64,000 bases of DNA from Kordia sp965283645 (GTDB taxonomy: Bacteria; Bacteroidota; Bacteroidia; Flavobacteriales; Flavobacteriaceae), in the NCBI RefSeq assembly GCF_965283645.1, contig NZ_CBDIPG010000001.1, positions 310,001 to 374,000 of the forward strand, in the 5' to 3' direction. Numbering within the stretch: position 1 is the first letter of the stretch; each line of letters starts with the position of its first letter. The notes under the pieces were generated by a model. That model had not been told where the DNA came from and did no database searches. It was given only the letters and a program-made list of their open reading frames with translations. This document shows positions 27,312-37,033 of this stretch, in pieces. A program made the position numbers and the translations under genes.

Positions 27312-28384
27312 TACAATTCGTTGTAAAATGTTATGAGTTGCTGTACAATTGCTTTTTGCGCAAAATGTTGCTTAATGTGTTTTTGCAAATTTGCTGCTTT
27401 TTTTATTCTGTCTGCTTCGTTTTCTATTAAATTATTTAGTTTTTGAGAAAAATTGGCAGTGTCTTTACTTTTTACCAAATATCCTTTAGTTTCGTCTGAA
27501 ATTACACGTTTGCATTCGCCAACATCTGTTGCCAATACTGCCAAACCATGCAAACCATATTCCAATAATGCAATTGGCAATCCTTCTGATTGTGAAGATA
27601 ATACGCCAATATTACATTGCGATAATATATGTGACACATCTTCTCTACTTCCGTAGACAAACACATTTTCTGCCAAACCATGATCGTGAATGTACAGCTT
27701 CACTTTTCGTGAATAATCGTCTTCAAAATCTTTTCCAACAATGTGTACTGTCCAATCTTTATTGGCTTTTTGAATCTTTTTAAAAGCTTCCAATAATAAT
27801 ATATGATCTTTCTGCGGACGCAAGTTTGCCAAACATACAATTCGTTTTCCCGAAATTCCTTTTAAATGCGTTGTTTTTGCTACAGCTATATTTTTTACAG
27901 GAAAATTTGACAAATAAATTACATTTTTAACGGCTAACTTCCGATCTGCCCAATCTTTCAATTGTTGATTTACAGAAATAATTCCGTTCATCCAATACGA
28001 CGCAATTTTTAATATAAACGACTTCCGTTTAGCTAAAAACTCACTATTTCCATAATGATCGTGCCAAACCATTTTAAATTTCGGATAGACCATTTTAGTC
28101 AGAAATACTATAAAAAACGACGTTGCATGCGCGTGTACGATGTCGATTTCGTTTTCTTTTACAAATGCTTTCAATCGTTTTATTGCTTTAAAATCAATTG
28201 TTTTTGTGCGATTTAAAAAAAGATATTCAACATTTTCGGAAAGCTGATTTTTAAGAATTCCTTCTTTCCGAGTTGTGCATAAAAATGAAGCGTCTACTTC
28301 TGTCGCCAATGCATTTGCATACGTTACCGCTAATTTCTCAGCGCCGCCAGCTTCTAATGTATCGATGACTTGAAGGGTTTTCAT
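27311..28384 (-). CDS. Glycosyltransferase family 4 protein
   Basis: This 357-residue GT-B enzyme has the N-terminal DTLEAGGAEKLAVTYANAL motif common to polysaccharide GT4 enzymes, and the C-terminal donor site SEGLPIALLEYGLHGLAVLA. It overlaps the polymerase-like gene by one base. The donor sugar is unknown. Confidence 0.9.
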   Translation of the reverse strand: MKTLQVIDTLEAGGAEKLAVTYANALATEVDASFLCTTRKEGILKNQLSENVEYLFLNRTKTIDFKAIKRLKAFVKENEIDIVHAHATSFFIVFLTKMVYPKFKMVWHDHYGNSEFLAKRKSFILKIASYWMNGIISVNQQLKDWADRKLAVKNVIYLSNFPVKNIAVAKTTHLKGISGKRIVCLANLRPQKDHILLLEAFKKIQKANKDWTVHIVGKDFEDDYSRKVKLYIHDHGLAENVFVYGSREDVSHILSQCNIGVLSSQSEGLPIALLEYGLHGLAVLATDVGECKRVISDETKGYLVKSKDTANFSQKLNNLIENEADRIKKAANLQKHIKQHFAQKAIVQQLITFYNEL

Positions 28385-28392
28385 TTATAGTT

Positions 28393-28416
28393 ATGAGTTT
28401 ATGAGTTTATGAGTGA
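28393..28416. repeat. Octanucleotide direct repeat (ATGAGTTT) with shared AT-rich tail
   Basis: Two ATGAGTTT units and a third diverged one lie in the 53-bp gap before the GT4 start at 28384. They are followed by GTTAATTTAAAATTTAACAT, nearly the same tail that follows the heptanucleotide array near 2036. Confidence 0.6.
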
Positions 28417-28437
28417 AGTTAATTTAAAATTTAACAT

Positions 28438-29487
28438 TTATAATTTACCATTTTTTATAAGATCATGAATTCTAGCAAAAAAGCTCGTTAGGGTTAAATA
28501 TTCTTCCCAAAGTTTACGATTATTTTTTTGAATTTCTTCAAATTTTTCTTGTGTTAGATTTTTATGAAACGCTACTATTTTCTTTTCTAACATATGTTCT
28601 TTTCCTTGCGGAATTCGAATACAATGTTGTGTCCAATCAATGATTCCTTCCAGTGGTAACAAGCAATCGGTGTCAATTAATACCGGAATTCTTCCCATTG
28701 CCAAGGTTTGATAAAACCGAACAGAAAAATTTCCTGCGCCTCGTAAATTAAATATATAATCAGAGTCATTTATATTTTCATAAAATTCATACGTTGTTTT
28801 ATCTATAGAACGATTGCTTTTTATGCCAGCTCTGTAGCGTTCTCTATAAATTATATTAGTTTCAATGCTTTTGTTTTTCTCTAATCGTTTTAAGTATTTA
28901 TACCGCATATAAGGCGCGGCAAACCATTCTTGTGGTTCTAATAAGGACTTTCCAAGATGAAATTTTAGATTTCTATAGACAATCAAGCTAATGTCTTTTG
29001 TAGCTTTTAAAACGTTTGCAGTTGCCTGACCGACAAAACCAATTACAGGTTGTTCATTTTTTACACGAACTTGATGGTTTTCTTTTTCAATATAATGAAC
29101 TAAAGGATCTTTAAAAAAAGCTGGAAACGAAATCTGATTTGGCAACTTTTTACTCTTATAACCACTTGTTCTAAAAACATATACATCTTTATTTTCAGGC
29201 ATTACACCTTGATCTCCAGAAACATAGGTTAGCACTTTTAAATTTGCATTATGACAAGTATCTATAAAAGAAGTTGCTTCATTTTGTAATTTATGATTCA
29301 AATAATAATTCCATGAACATGGCAACATAGCAATTTCTGCATCTTCTATATTCTCAACGAGTTGATAGTGTTTTTTGACATCCGTAAATTCGTTTCGTTC
29401 ATCAAATAACAACGCATACACCAACGGGAACTTCTCTCCATTCGGATGTTTCTTTAAAAATTCTGTATCTGTGTAAACGTTCAACAT
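28438..29487 (-). CDS. Exostosin-like (GT47-type) glycosyltransferase
   Basis: This 349-residue protein matches the exostosin domain: FVGQATANVLKATK in the first half and FNLRGAGNFSVRFYQTLAMG then RIPVLIDTDCLLPLEG in the second. Bacterial members occur in capsule and O-antigen loci. It is one base from the upstream GT4 gene. The linkage is unknown. Confidence 0.8.
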   Translation of the reverse strand: MLNVYTDTEFLKKHPNGEKFPLVYALLFDERNEFTDVKKHYQLVENIEDAEIAMLPCSWNYYLNHKLQNEATSFIDTCHNANLKVLTYVSGDQGVMPENKDVYVFRTSGYKSKKLPNQISFPAFFKDPLVHYIEKENHQVRVKNEQPVIGFVGQATANVLKATKDISLIVYRNLKFHLGKSLLEPQEWFAAPYMRYKYLKRLEKNKSIETNIIYRERYRAGIKSNRSIDKTTYEFYENINDSDYIFNLRGAGNFSVRFYQTLAMGRIPVLIDTDCLLPLEGIIDWTQHCIRIPQGKEHMLEKKIVAFHKNLTQEKFEEIQKNNRKLWEEYLTLTSFFARIHDLIKNGKL

Positions 29488-30597
29488 TTAGAGTAATGAT
29501 TTTATTTCTTGTTCAAATTTATCCAACGTGTACGTTCTGCTCCATTCAATCGCTTTTTCAACAGCTATTTGATATTTCTCTTCAGATTGAAGCATCTTTT
29601 CAATGTTTTCAACTGCATTTTCTACATTCGGATCAGTTAAAATTCCTCTATTTCCATCATCTAACATATACGGAACACACGAAATTTTAGTCACAATTGG
29701 CAAACTTCCCCAAAACATTGCTTCTGCAACCACTTTTGGCCAACCTTCAGATTTTGAAGGCAATAACATAAAATGTGACGTTTTGTGTACTTCTTTGATA
29801 AATTCACCTTTTACATTTCCATGCAGTTTTATAATTTCTTGCAACTGATTATCAGTCACATACACTTCTAATTCGTTTCGCATAGCGCCATCTCCATAAA
29901 CATCTAAGCGTACATTGTGACCTTTTTTAAAAAGTGCTTCCACAATTTGAATCGTCAATAACGGACGTTTTCCAACAGCTAACGAACCAATGAAACTAAA
30001 TTTTACTATTCCGTCTAGTTTTCTTGAACTAATTGGTTCTTTATCTGAATCTCTATAGGTTGCGGTAAAAAATGATTTGATATTTTTTGTTTGATGTTTC
30101 CAATCGCCATACACCAAAACACTCATGTTTCTGGTTAAAAATGTATTTGATAATATTTTTCGTTGTATGCGATAACTCAATGGTTGCGGACTTTTTGGGT
30201 CCCAATTTCCTGCATATTTTGCGGTTTTTGTCTTCCAAGGAAATAGAATTTGCACAAAACAGGCAATCAATCCAACATTTCCAGGGCAACGCAAGTGAAT
30301 ATGATCTGCCCAAATAAAAGCTTTGATCAATTGAAATACAATCACAGGAACTAATAAAACGGTTCTAATTTTCTGTAAAAGCGTACTTGAAAAGAAAAAA
30401 GGCAACCAAAACCGTTTGATATCGTTGCGCTTGAAGTTCTTTTCTAAAATTTCGTCTTTGTAATAATATGGAGAAATAATTCCGATATTTTCAGCGTGTG
30501 CAAACCACAAATCCATCTCTTTTACATAAGGTGCATACGAAAAAAACTGATCTTTTCGTTTGATGGTCGGCGCGTATGTAACAACTAAAAAGTTCAT
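29488..30597 (-). CDS. Glycosyltransferase family 4 protein
   Basis: This 369-residue GT-B protein has SFIGSLAVGKRPLLTIQIVE and a donor site in SKSEGWPKVVAEAMFWGSLP with GNRGILTDP. The N-terminal half has a hydrophobic segment (IRTVLLVPVIVFQLIKAFIW) that may contact the membrane. The start overlaps the acetyltransferase stop by one base. Confidence 0.88.
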   Translation of the reverse strand: MNFLVVTYAPTIKRKDQFFSYAPYVKEMDLWFAHAENIGIISPYYYKDEILEKNFKRNDIKRFWLPFFFSSTLLQKIRTVLLVPVIVFQLIKAFIWADHIHLRCPGNVGLIACFVQILFPWKTKTAKYAGNWDPKSPQPLSYRIQRKILSNTFLTRNMSVLVYGDWKHQTKNIKSFFTATYRDSDKEPISSRKLDGIVKFSFIGSLAVGKRPLLTIQIVEALFKKGHNVRLDVYGDGAMRNELEVYVTDNQLQEIIKLHGNVKGEFIKEVHKTSHFMLLPSKSEGWPKVVAEAMFWGSLPIVTKISCVPYMLDDGNRGILTDPNVENAVENIEKMLQSEEKYQIAVEKAIEWSRTYTLDKFEQEIKSLL

Positions 30598-31148
30598 TAA
30601 ATATAAGCAGATGAATCGTTATTATTAATCTTCACAGCAGGAACACCAAGTACTGTCGTGTTTGCTTCTACGTCTTTTACAACCAACGAATTTGCGCCTA
30701 AAACACTATTCGATTCAATCGTAATTTTTCCAGCAACAGTCACATTTGCGCCTACATAAATATTATCCTTTAAGACAGGAACACCTCTTTTTTCGCCTCT
30801 TCCGCTTACGCCAATCGTAACGCCTTGCGAAATGTTGCAATTGTTTCCAATAACAGCATGTGCGTTGATGACGATGTGTCCAAAATGACCAATGTAGAAC
30901 GAATGTCCAACTTTAGCAGTGTATGGCAATTGAATTCCAGCAACGATTTCTATCCACTTTTGTGAAATTACTGCAAAAAGTAAGATGATTTTTTTCAAGA
31001 TAGAAGGCAAACGACTTTCGTAAATACTGTTCCAAAAACGATACGTAATAATTGCCCACAAACCCTGTTGTGTAAGAATTAAAAGCAACGCGTTTTTTCC
31101 GCTGTACTTTTTATATTTGGCAATATCTGATCGTATTTTTTTGAACAT
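30597..31148 (-). CDS. Serine O-acetyltransferase-like hexapeptide acetyltransferase
   Basis: This 183-residue protein ends in left-handed beta-helix repeats (VINAHAVIGNNCNISQGVTI, LKDNIYVGANVTVAGKITI, GVPAVKI). It has the CysE-like helical front part (LLILTQQGLWAIITYRFWN). In this locus it more likely O-acetylates a sugar than serine. Length is shorter than true CysE. Confidence 0.82.
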   Translation of the reverse strand: MFKKIRSDIAKYKKYSGKNALLLILTQQGLWAIITYRFWNSIYESRLPSILKKIILLFAVISQKWIEIVAGIQLPYTAKVGHSFYIGHFGHIVINAHAVIGNNCNISQGVTIGVSGRGEKRGVPVLKDNIYVGANVTVAGKITIESNSVLGANSLVVKDVEANTTVLGVPAVKINNNDSSAYI

Positions 31149-31157
31149 TTTTGTGTA

Positions 31158-31934
31158 TTAATCTATTTTTCCTGCAAACGTGATGATTTCCCCATCTTTA
31201 TAAAAAACGGTTTTGTAAGGATAGTTTTTTTCTTCAAAAAACGCTTCTACTTTTTTATACGTTTGTTCTTCATTTACCCAATGATAACTGGCGATTGCAA
31301 AATTTGGCTGATACTTTTTAAGTATTTCTACCAAACCGTCCATAGCTTCAATTTCGGCACCTTCAATGTCCATTTTGATAAAATCCAAACGATCTAAATT
31401 TTCTCGTTTTTGAAAAGAATCAATTGTAATGGCATCTTTTAGGATTGCTTTTGCATTTTCTGGCTTGTAATGAATGGAAGATGAAACACTTCCAGCTTCA
31501 AAAAACGCTAGTTTTGTATTTTCATTCCAAATGAGTTCTTCTTGAATTTGAATATTTTTCACTTCAGGATTCAACGCAATATTTTCTTCCATTGCTACAA
31601 TATTGATCGCATCAGGTTCAAAAGCAAATACTTTTCCGTTTGCGCCTACTTTTTTACCATAGTAAATGGAAAGATATCCATGATTTGCTCCAGCATCTAA
31701 CACAATATCATCTTTTTTTATGGTATAAAATGTCTCGTATCTAGCAATATCATTGACAACATAATACATTGGAAGTTTTGTCAACATATCAATTCCATCT
31801 GTAAAACGTGTTTGATAGGCATTTGTTTTTCGTTTAAATTTCTCCTTACGAATCCTATTGAAATACACTTGTTTAAGCGATTCCTTTACTGCTTTTGACG
31901 GCAACATTTTATATATAGTTTTTAGCAAACTCAT
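31158..31934 (-). CDS. FkbM family SAM-dependent methyltransferase
   Basis: This protein has the SAM-binding motif VLDAGANHGYLSIYYGK, the acidic strand-2 end VFAFEPDA, and DFIKMDIEGAEIEAMDGL, the FkbM hallmark. It probably O-methylates a sugar of the repeat unit. I chose ATG 31934 (MSLLKTIYKML), which forms an ATGA overlap with the stop of the upstream GT2 gene. An in-frame ATG at 31973 would overlap that gene by 43 bases. From 31934 the protein has 258 residues. Confidence 0.87.
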   Translation of the reverse strand: MSLLKTIYKMLPSKAVKESLKQVYFNRIRKEKFKRKTNAYQTRFTDGIDMLTKLPMYYVVNDIARYETFYTIKKDDIVLDAGANHGYLSIYYGKKVGANGKVFAFEPDAINIVAMEENIALNPEVKNIQIQEELIWNENTKLAFFEAGSVSSSIHYKPENAKAILKDAITIDSFQKRENLDRLDFIKMDIEGAEIEAMDGLVEILKKYQPNFAIASYHWVNEEQTYKKVEAFFEEKNYPYKTVFYKDGEIITFAGKID

Positions 31935-32932
31935 TCTTCTATTCGGGGTTTTTGAAACCATAATGTGAACCAAGCGGTCATTCTACCAACTGATTCTGTA
32001 AAGGCTTCCATCTTTTTTTGCTGGGTAAATATATTTGTAAATCTAAGAAACGCCAAAAACAAAGACGTAACATTCCATTTAATTCTTGCTTTTAGAGTTG
32101 GATTCGGAAATTGAACACGCCAAACATACCAACCATTTTTGACGACCATTTTTCCATATTTGAATTGATTTGGACGTCCAGAAGCATTATGATGATGCTC
32201 CAAACGTGCAGCAGTATTGACATACAACTGTCCCATTTTAGAAACACGCAACGTAAAGTCAGTGTCTTCATACAAACCATAACCATCAAAATATGTAGAA
32301 AAATGAATTGAGCTGAATATTTCTTTTTTAAACGATGAAACGCCGCCCATAAAGACTTCAACAGGATATGTATTTCCTGAAGGCGGCAAAAAACCAACGG
32401 CACGTCCGTGTGCAAATGTTGGCATAATACACGGTTTTGTATCATCTAACAAACCAAGTTTTTTACGCATGCGAAATCGCAACGATTCAGAACGAAACCA
32501 ACCATCATATATAAATGATGTTGAAGTTGGTTGATTCTCGGCAGAGATTTCTGTCCAATTGACTTCATTCGTAATATAACCGCCAACTCCAATTGCTTTT
32601 GGATGCGTTTTATAGGTTTCCAATAAGTTTTGAAAGTAAGTTTCTTCTAAAATTGTATCATCATCCAAAAAGCAAACAATTTCGCTTGTTTCAGCTACAT
32701 TTCGTATTCCAAAATTACGTTGCCTGGTTAAACCTCTTTCAGAATCTTCAACTTTATGATAGCGTAGATTTTTGAACGAATTTTGAGTTAACATTTCTTT
32801 CGTTTCATCATTGGTTGATCCATCTACAATTAAAATCTCATCCGGATACAACAATTGCGTATCTACCGATTGCAATAGTGTTTGCAACGGTTTCGGACGC
32901 ATATATGTACATATGATGAGTGTAAATTTCAT
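31931..32932 (-). CDS. Glycosyltransferase family 2 protein
   Basis: This 333-residue GT-A enzyme has FTLIICTYMRPKPLQTLLQS at the N-terminus, ILIVDGSTNDET, the metal-binding acidic motif VCFLDDDTILEETY and FDGYGLYEDTDFTLRVSKMG. It resembles polysaccharide GT2 enzymes without a membrane domain. Its stop is coupled to the FkbM start. Confidence 0.9.
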   Translation of the reverse strand: MKFTLIICTYMRPKPLQTLLQSVDTQLLYPDEILIVDGSTNDETKEMLTQNSFKNLRYHKVEDSERGLTRQRNFGIRNVAETSEIVCFLDDDTILEETYFQNLLETYKTHPKAIGVGGYITNEVNWTEISAENQPTSTSFIYDGWFRSESLRFRMRKKLGLLDDTKPCIMPTFAHGRAVGFLPPSGNTYPVEVFMGGVSSFKKEIFSSIHFSTYFDGYGLYEDTDFTLRVSKMGQLYVNTAARLEHHHNASGRPNQFKYGKMVVKNGWYVWRVQFPNPTLKARIKWNVTSLFLAFLRFTNIFTQQKKMEAFTESVGRMTAWFTLWFQKPRIEE

Positions 32933-34074
32933 TAATTATTCTGTACTAGAGATTTATAAACTTCTATATTTTGTTGTGCAATTTTAGTGATATCAAATCG
33001 TTTTATGACTTCTTTTCTAGCATTTTTTGCCATGTTAGAAGCTAATTCCGTATCGTTTAGTAATAGATTTATTTTTGCAGCAAAGTCGTTATGTGCTTTC
33101 GGGTTTTCAAGAAACCCAGTTTTACCATTTTCTACAATTTCATGTGCCCAAGGATAGTTTGTGTTTACAAACGGTTTTTCAAGTGCCATTGCTTCAATTG
33201 TAACCATTCCGAACGATTCTGCCAGCGAAGGAAATACACACACATTTGCTTCATTGATCAATTCTTTCATCACATCATAGTTGACTTTTCCCTTATAATC
33301 AACTTTTTTCAAAGCTTCTGAACTTAATTGTTCTTGCATAATTTTCCACGTAGAACGATTTTCCAACGCATCAATCGCATCATTTCCAACAATAACTAAG
33401 GAACAGTTTTTATTTTTTTGAATCAATTCATTGAAAATATGTGCCAATTCTAAGATTCCTTTTTTACGAATTAATGTTCCAAAGTATAGAATTACACCTT
33501 TTTTTAGTTTTGATGTATCTGGCTGAAAATCATTAATATATATTCCATTAGGAATTACAATTGCACCTTTTTTAGCTTTAAACAACATATTTGTTTTTTC
33601 AGCAACAAACTCGCTTACCGCAATAATTTTGTCTGCTTTTTCAAATGCTTTTTTCTCACGATTGAAATTACGCTGTTTTTGTGGACGATTTTCCAAGTGA
33701 CAGAAAAATGTATCACTTCCGTGCAAACGCATTACATTCGGAATTGAAAAGTTCATATTTGCCGAAATTCCTGTCCAATCAACCACTTCCAAAACATCAA
33801 TGTGATCTTGTTTGATTATTTTGTTTACATATGTTGCAATGATTCCTTCGTTCAATCGCCATGTAAATAAAGGATACTTACGCAGTTTTATCTTGTGAAT
33901 TGTAATGCCTTCATCTGTAAAAACTTCTTGCTTATCTTGAAAATAGGTAAATACAGAAACTTTTAATCCTTTGTCTACCAAAGCTTTGAGTAAATTTTTT
34001 GTGCTCGTTCCTATTCCCGCAGCTTTCGGAAGTTTTTCGTGTGGATATTCAGGAAGTAAGAAACCTATGTGCAT
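32932..34074 (-). CDS. Glycosyltransferase family 4 protein
   Basis: This protein of 380 residues has the GT-B N-terminal MHIGFLLPEYPHEKLPKAAG and GIGTSTKNLLKAL, and the donor-site segment SLAESFGMVTIEAMALEKP. The ATG at 34074 overlaps the upstream stop by one base (TAATG) and gives a proper Rossmann start. An in-frame ATG at 34155 would add 27 unrelated residues and a long overlap. Confidence 0.9.
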   Translation of the reverse strand: MHIGFLLPEYPHEKLPKAAGIGTSTKNLLKALVDKGLKVSVFTYFQDKQEVFTDEGITIHKIKLRKYPLFTWRLNEGIIATYVNKIIKQDHIDVLEVVDWTGISANMNFSIPNVMRLHGSDTFFCHLENRPQKQRNFNREKKAFEKADKIIAVSEFVAEKTNMLFKAKKGAIVIPNGIYINDFQPDTSKLKKGVILYFGTLIRKKGILELAHIFNELIQKNKNCSLVIVGNDAIDALENRSTWKIMQEQLSSEALKKVDYKGKVNYDVMKELINEANVCVFPSLAESFGMVTIEAMALEKPFVNTNYPWAHEIVENGKTGFLENPKAHNDFAAKINLLLNDTELASNMAKNARKEVIKRFDITKIAQQNIEVYKSLVQNN

Positions 34075-35474
34075 TAGTTCAATAGTTTTTGGAATGCCGA
34101 ATGCATACGTTGTTGAACTTTTTCTAATGGATGTGCCGCAACACTTTTTGCCCAATTTTGGCGCGCATCTACGTTTTTTAACTTCAAGTTTTCAAAAGCA
34201 TGCAACATCTCTTTGATATCTTCTTTTGAACGCAATACATGAACCGCTTTTGGGTGTTTGTCAAATGTTTTAAAATGTACAAATTGATACAACCGATGTA
34301 TGTCAAAATCCTTATGTCCGTTTGGTTGCTTATAATGACAATAAAATGCTAGTTTCCCGAGTAATATCGCGTCAAGCGCCATGGTAGAACCAATATTAAA
34401 AATTGCTTCACTATAGTATAATGTACTGTATAAAACGCCCAAATTGGAGTTTACTTTGTACGATTCTGGCAACTGAAATTCGTCAGTATTCCACGTTGGA
34501 ATTATTTCCGTAATCACATCTTTGTATTGTGCTAATATTGGAATAAATCCTGGATTGTAATCTGCAGGATTTGCACGTAAAATGACATGATATTGTTCAG
34601 CATTATTTTGATTGTGTGTGTGTACCGATTCCGCTAAATCCTTTAAATACAGCGGATCATCCATTCCGATAGATGTAAAGTTTCCAGAAAAACAGAGTAG
34701 TTTTTTATCAGAAGGTAATTTATATGCTTTGTAAAATAATTCCTTTGGAAGTAAGTATTCAGCTTTGGTATAAAACGTAAATTGTGGCGTTCCTGTAACC
34801 GTAATGTTATCATTTTTGACTTCTTCAGGATAGTATTCTTGCATTTCTTCCTGCATATAATCACTCCAAACAAAGTAATGATCGGCTTTTAGCATTTTAT
34901 TTCCTTTCGGGAGATTGTCCCAAGAATGAATAAAACTTACTACAGGAATTCCCAAGTCGCGCGCCGCAATTACAGGTGCTAACGATAAACTTGATACTTG
35001 ATGGGAACAATAGACCAAATCGGGTTTTTCAGCTTTTAAAAACGCTACACATTCATTGTAATAGCTTGAATTTCGTGTTTGTTGGAAGAATTGATCTTCT
35101 AATTTTTGAATTCCAGTTGCAGAAGCGTAAAATCGTGATAAGAAGTTTATCAAACCAAATTTTAGCTTCTTTTTAAAGTTACTTTTTCCAGGTGCAACTC
35201 TGTACAATAAGTGATCTTTTTTTGCTTGAATTTTATCATTGTAACGCAATGTTGCTTTCACTTTTAAATAGCGTAAAAAGTCTGTTTTCCCTTTGTAATC
35301 AAAGTCTGGAAGCTGTTTTGTTTGAATCGATTTTGGAAGCTTTTCCAATGCAGAAGATTTCACCGTGTGCCAAACAAGCATGTCAAATTCTTCTGGAATA
35401 TCGAAGAAATTGCTTGCATAATGATTTTCGAAACTTTGAAAACCAACAAATATGGAAATTATCTTTTTTCGCAT
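34074..35474 (-). CDS. GT-B fold glycosyltransferase-like protein
   Basis: This 466-residue protein starts with IISIFVGFQSFENHYASNFF and has GIPVVSFIHSWDNLPKGNKM in the middle. The C-terminal AIFNIGSTMALDAILLGKLA resembles the donor region of CDP-glycerol transferase-like and related GT-B enzymes. The exact family was not recognised. It overlaps the 3' end of the asparagine-synthase-like gene by 16 bases. As an unassigned transferase beside neuA it is one candidate for adding the nonulosonic acid, which is only inference. Confidence 0.65.
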   Translation of the reverse strand: MRKKIISIFVGFQSFENHYASNFFDIPEEFDMLVWHTVKSSALEKLPKSIQTKQLPDFDYKGKTDFLRYLKVKATLRYNDKIQAKKDHLLYRVAPGKSNFKKKLKFGLINFLSRFYASATGIQKLEDQFFQQTRNSSYYNECVAFLKAEKPDLVYCSHQVSSLSLAPVIAARDLGIPVVSFIHSWDNLPKGNKMLKADHYFVWSDYMQEEMQEYYPEEVKNDNITVTGTPQFTFYTKAEYLLPKELFYKAYKLPSDKKLLCFSGNFTSIGMDDPLYLKDLAESVHTHNQNNAEQYHVILRANPADYNPGFIPILAQYKDVITEIIPTWNTDEFQLPESYKVNSNLGVLYSTLYYSEAIFNIGSTMALDAILLGKLAFYCHYKQPNGHKDFDIHRLYQFVHFKTFDKHPKAVHVLRSKEDIKEMLHAFENLKLKNVDARQNWAKSVAAHPLEKVQQRMHSAFQKLLN

Positions 35475-37033
35475 GGGGCAACAGCGTTATTGATCTTGTC
35501 CACAAATATAGCCATTGAAAGGATTCTGAAAAGAAAATAGAGTCCTCTATTCGGGCTTTTTTGTTGTTTTTTTGCAAGTTGTACTACTTTTTCCGTATCA
35601 AAGACAGTTTTTAATGCATGTATGTGCTTTTCGAGAAGTTTAATGAGCTTGTCTCCTATTTCATCTTCCATTCTGTGATTCCAGTTTTGTACACTTATTT
35701 CTGTCTTGATTGGATTTTTAAAATATTGCAATAAACCTTGATTTGCATTGTAAATGATTTGCTCATGAATTTTATCATTTTTGTAGCGTTCATGCGGTAA
35801 ATTGTGCGTTTGTTTTATAAAATCTTCGTGTAGAAATGGCGTGATTTTGTTTCTGAAAACGGATATCATTTTGTGACGATTCCCAAAATTTCCTGGCAAA
35901 CGTCCTTTTCGGTAAAAGTTAATTAGTACTTCAGCATTTGAGTTTCCCGCGTAGTTTTCGGCTACAGCCGACGAAATATTTTGAGGATATTGATTTAAAA
36001 ATTCTTCATAATCACCTAAAAATGAATCTGATAAAAATTCTTTTGGTGTTAGATAATTATGCATTGCTTTAGCTAAATCTTCGTCTTCTTGGAAAAACAT
36101 ACGAACACATTCGCCAGCTTCTCCCATGACATAACTGTAGTTTTCAGGAATGGCTTCATTAACAAATTTTAGCATGTCTACATACGAAATCGTTGTTAAT
36201 CCGCCAGAAATGTTAGCAATTTGAGTTGCATAGTATTCAAATTCGTTTTCATCACACAAAGTTGTGTGATCGTATGAAATATCTAGCTTTACAGCAATTT
36301 CCTTTCCTTGCATTACATCTGCAGAATAGACTTCTCCAAAATTTCCTGCAATTATATTTTTATTTCCTTCTTCAATTTGACTAAACAATGCCAAACTGTC
36401 TTTTCCGGCTGTTGCGCCAAAGAATAGATTTTCAGAAGCATTCATGCCATTTTTTAACGAAAAAGCATCATTATTCGTTGAAAAATCAAGTTGTAGATTT
36501 GTTGTTTTTAGCGTTAAATCTGCATCAAAACTATGTAATTTTCCACCTTGAATTCGAGTAATGTTTTTGTATGGTAATGGAAAAGGTGACACTTGATAGC
36601 CAATTGCAAAGTGTGTTTGTATGCCAACTCGATCAAATTCTAGTGGAACTTGTAATTCGTTGAAATTCTGGAAATTTAAGAAGAATATTTGCTTGTTTTC
36701 TTTGGTTAAACTAAAACTTCCGTTTACACCATATAAATCATTTACAATAAATAGTTTATGTTTTTTTTTATCATGTAAAAATATTTCAAAAATACCACCA
36801 ATATGATTGTAAATTTTTTTTGATATTTCCTGAAAATTATAGTGCAATTTTTCTAAGAAATCTCTAATTTTTTCTTCATCATGATCAGACGAATACCAAA
36901 TTATTTCGAAGTTTTGATCTTCTATCCAATAGAGCGTACTTCCTTGTTTTTCCTTTTTGAAGAGTTCAACTTGAAATTTTTCCTTGTCAAAAGAAATGTG
37001 AAAGTTTGTTATGGTATGTTTTTCGAATTTCAC
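35459..37033 (-). CDS. Asparagine synthase-like protein without glutaminase cysteine
   Basis: This 524-residue protein has the two-part plan of asparagine synthase B: an N-terminal Ntn-like half (IGGIFEIFLHDKKKHKLFIV, NDLYGVNGSFSL) and a PP-loop half (NLFFGATAGKDSLALFSQ, where the family has SGGxDS). The N-terminus is MKFEKHT with no Cys2, so glutamine hydrolysis is unlikely. The ATP-pyrophosphatase half may still form an amide or act as an adenylating enzyme on a sugar acid. It sits between neuA (four-base overlap) and the glycosyltransferase genes. Confidence 0.78.
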   Translation of the reverse strand: MKFEKHTITNFHISFDKEKFQVELFKKEKQGSTLYWIEDQNFEIIWYSSDHDEEKIRDFLEKLHYNFQEISKKIYNHIGGIFEIFLHDKKKHKLFIVNDLYGVNGSFSLTKENKQIFFLNFQNFNELQVPLEFDRVGIQTHFAIGYQVSPFPLPYKNITRIQGGKLHSFDADLTLKTTNLQLDFSTNNDAFSLKNGMNASENLFFGATAGKDSLALFSQIEEGNKNIIAGNFGEVYSADVMQGKEIAVKLDISYDHTTLCDENEFEYYATQIANISGGLTTISYVDMLKFVNEAIPENYSYVMGEAGECVRMFFQEDEDLAKAMHNYLTPKEFLSDSFLGDYEEFLNQYPQNISSAVAENYAGNSNAEVLINFYRKGRLPGNFGNRHKMISVFRNKITPFLHEDFIKQTHNLPHERYKNDKIHEQIIYNANQGLLQYFKNPIKTEISVQNWNHRMEDEIGDKLIKLLEKHIHALKTVFDTEKVVQLAKKQQKSPNRGLYFLFRILSMAIFVDKINNAVAPCEKR

